From Alangreenwoodia sp963602445 (GTDB taxonomy: Bacteria; Bacillota; Clostridia; Peptostreptococcales; Anaerovoracaceae): a stretch of DNA of 6,250 bases. Location: NCBI GenBank assembly GCA_963602445.1, contig CAVCIY010000117.1, positions 1 through 6,250 of the forward strand. The letters run 5' to 3'. Under the pieces are notes generated by a model that did not search any database, was not told the DNA's origin, and saw only the letters and a list, made by a program, of their open reading frames with translations. Made by a program: the position numbers and the translations under genes. Positions 5,010-6,250 of this stretch are shown one piece after another. Numbering within the stretch: position 1 is the stretch's first letter; each line of letters starts with the position of its first letter.

Positions 5010-6034
5010 GCCCAGCCGCCTCCTTTCGTTTTCTTAAGCAGGAAAACAAAGAACGGTGCTCCTATGAGCGATGTAAGTATACTCAAAGGCAGCTCGGAGG
5101 CGGCAAGCGAGCGGCTCACAGTGTCAATGGCGACCATGAATGCCGCTCCGACAGATACTGAGAGCGGCAGCATTTTGCGGGCGTCATGACCTACTATCAT
5201 ACGCGATATGTGCGGTATGACAAGTCCGACCCATCCGACCACGCCGCTCATACATACAGCCGAGGCTGTCGCAAGAGTTGCTCCTGATATTACAACTAAT
5301 TTTGTCTTTTTTACATCCACACCGAGAGTCCGTGCCTCACGCTCACCCATAGTCAGTACATTTATGCGCCATCCGCAGCACAATATTATGATAATACCTG
5401 CAATGGCGGGAACAGCGGCAATAAGCGTTTTCCAGCCCACGGAGCTGACACTTCCCATAAGCCAATATACGATGGCAGGAAGCTCTCTGTCAGCATCAGC
5501 CGTATATTTCAGTAAAGATATCAGCGCATTGAATACAGACTGAACTACTGTTCCGCCGAGCACAAGCATGACTGTCGGCGCACTCCTGTAGATGCCGGAT
5601 ATCCGGTAGCTGAGAAGCACAGCGCATATGCCTCCGCCAAAAGCAAAGCCGTATGTCGCCGCGGCTCCCGCACCGACAGTAACAATCGCCAGAGCCGCGC
5701 CAAAGCCCGCACCTGCGCTTACACCCAGTATTCCGGGACTGACTAGCGGATTTCTGAATATTCCCTGATAAGCACCTCCGCTTACAGCCAGCGCCGCACC
5801 CACTACAGCCGAAGCGAGCAGTCGAGGCAGTCTAAGCTGGGTGACTACCGACCAGCACTCTGCAGATACACCCGTTTCTTCCAGTGTTTTTCCGCTGAAA
5901 AAGCCGGCAAGTGTCCTTATAACGTCGTTGAATGACACACTGTATCGGCCCGCAAAAAGCGATATAAATATAAACGCCAACGGAAATATGACATATAGAG
6001 AGTATTTTGCTATAGATTTTATTTTTCTGTTCAT
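5006..6034 (-). CDS. FecCD-family permease of the metal-complex ABC importer
   Basis: The product has 342 residues, typical for BtuC/FecCD/FhuB-half permeases, with about ten hydrophobic segments expected to form the translocation channel as a homodimer (no second permease gene lies in the window). Family signatures are in order: LRLPRLLASAVVGAALAVSG (67-86), YQGIFRNPLVSPGILGVSAG (89-108), GVVGWVGLVIPHISRMIVGH (264-283), the coupling region that contacts the ATPase, and D304-SR with ELPLSILTSLIGAPFFVFLL (314-333). The ATG at 6034 has GGAGA (6041-6045) 6 nt upstream, and an in-frame TAA at 6049-6047 rules out a longer form. The last four bases overlap the ATPase start. It is probably the first gene of its operon, since a -10-like box and a repeat-rich leader lie upstream. 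Confidence 0.96.
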   Translation of the reverse strand: MNRKIKSIAKYSLYVIFPLAFIFISLFAGRYSVSFNDVIRTLAGFFSGKTLEETGVSAECWSVVTQLRLPRLLASAVVGAALAVSGGAYQGIFRNPLVSPGILGVSAGAGFGAALAIVTVGAGAAATYGFAFGGGICAVLLSYRISGIYRSAPTVMLVLGGTVVQSVFNALISLLKYTADADRELPAIVYWLMGSVSSVGWKTLIAAVPAIAGIIIILCCGWRINVLTMGEREARTLGVDVKKTKLVVISGATLATASAVCMSGVVGWVGLVIPHISRMIVGHDARKMLPLSVSVGAAFMVAIDTVSRSLAASELPLSILTSLIGAPFFVFLLKKTKGGGWA

Positions 6035-6062
6035 TTTTGCTCTCCGTTACACATTGCGTACC

Positions 6063-6227
6063 ATCATCAAGCTGTCGTATAACCGCTTCAACAGACTGCT
6101 TCATCATCGTTTTAAAAGACTGCTGCATGATTGCTTCGAAAGATTGCCGCCTAACCGCTTTGAAAGTTAATGCTCGGCATCTTCGAAAATTGATGCTCGG
6201 CATCTTCGAAAATTGATACTCGGCATC
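6063..6227 (-). repeat. Seven tandem 23/24-nt repeats in the permease leader
   Basis: Three 23-nt units (6227-6205, 6204-6182, 6181-6159) of the type gatgccgagcatcaattttcg (last two bases, aa, omitted here) are followed by four diverged 24-nt units (6158-6135, 6134-6111, 6110-6087, 6086-6063). The 23-nt type aligns to the 24-nt type with a one-base deletion. In one frame the 24-nt units read as octapeptides AVRRQSFE, AIMQQSFK, TMMKQSVE and AVIRQLDD; the 23-nt units shift frame at each step. Confidence 0.85.
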
Positions 6228-6240
6228 TGATATTTCTCGG

Positions 6241-6246
6241 ATTATA
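6241..6246 (-). promoter_or_regulatory. Candidate -10 box for the permease operon
   Basis: A perfect TATAAT on the minus strand, about 207 nt before the permease ATG. The matching -35 would lie beyond the right edge, so this is a candidate only. If real, the transcript begins near 6234 and carries the whole repeat array in its leader. Confidence 0.35.
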
Positions 6247-6250
6247 TGAT

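Larger units (their letters stand above)
6035..6250 (-). other. Leader region upstream of the permease
   Basis: These 216 nt hold a TATAAT at the far right, the 23/24-nt repeat array and the permease ribosome binding site. I see no cobalamin-riboswitch B12 box and no palindromic Fur-type site. One minus-strand frame is open from the edge through the repeats and into the permease gene, but it has no convincing start signal. A different upstream gene ending in another frame at TAG 6153-6151 cannot be excluded, because the right edge cuts the region. Confidence 0.55.

Noticed and set aside
5832..6203. Minus-strand 123-codon frame from the leader repeats into the permease gene
   Set aside because: It overlaps the permease by about 200 nt in another frame, and its ATG lies inside a repeat unit without a ribosome binding site. 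The octapeptide pattern is recorded as a finding rather than a gene.
6035..6250. Cobalamin riboswitch or Fur box controlling the importer
   Set aside because: I could not find the B12-box core or a convincing Fur-type palindrome; absence by eye is weak evidence, and the right edge truncates the region.

Overview
The window reads as chromosomal DNA from a Gram-positive Clostridia-type bacterium, most like Lachnospiraceae. The grounds are lipoprotein-type substrate-binding proteins with Cys lipoboxes, strong GGAGG-type ribosome binding sites, intermediate base composition, and the style of the PstS and FecCD proteins. This placement is inference. All supported genes are on the minus strand, so transcription runs from high to low coordinates.

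Two ABC importer loci lie in tandem. The first (6034 to 2639) is a helical-backbone metal-complex importer (siderophore, heme or cobalamin type): a FecCD-family permease, a FecE-type ATPase overlapping it by 4 nt, then, after a 142-nt gap, a lipoprotein substrate-binding protein. A GC-rich hairpin and an intrinsic terminator follow. The second (2220 to the left edge) is the high-affinity phosphate importer: pstS, pstC and the first 67 codons of pstA, which runs off the window at position 1. An AT-rich region at 2221-2516 holds a probable pstS promoter with PHO-box-like hexamers at about 11-bp phasing.

Two things stand out. First, PstS appears circularly permuted: the half containing VSREDGSGTR comes first, and the half that normally opens the protein (GGSSSVSPVMEKL through IYIGE and W-D-D) comes last. 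Second, the locus is full of short tandem repeats at gene starts, gene ends and in one loop. They are a 36-nt repeat with a 12-nt sub-period in the 5' end of pstA, a 20-nt repeat at the pstS ribosome binding site, a 24-nt repeat across the stop codon of the binding protein, a 25-nt repeat reaching its start codon, a 27-nt-spaced repeat near the end of the ATPase gene, a 66-nt repeat inserted beside the ATPase A-loop, and a 23/24-nt repeat in the permease leader. Some keep the reading frame and add hydrophilic protein segments; others do not. The common theme is local minisatellite growth at gene boundaries, with possible copy-number variation.

I see no tRNA, rRNA, CRISPR array, insertion sequence or plus-strand gene.
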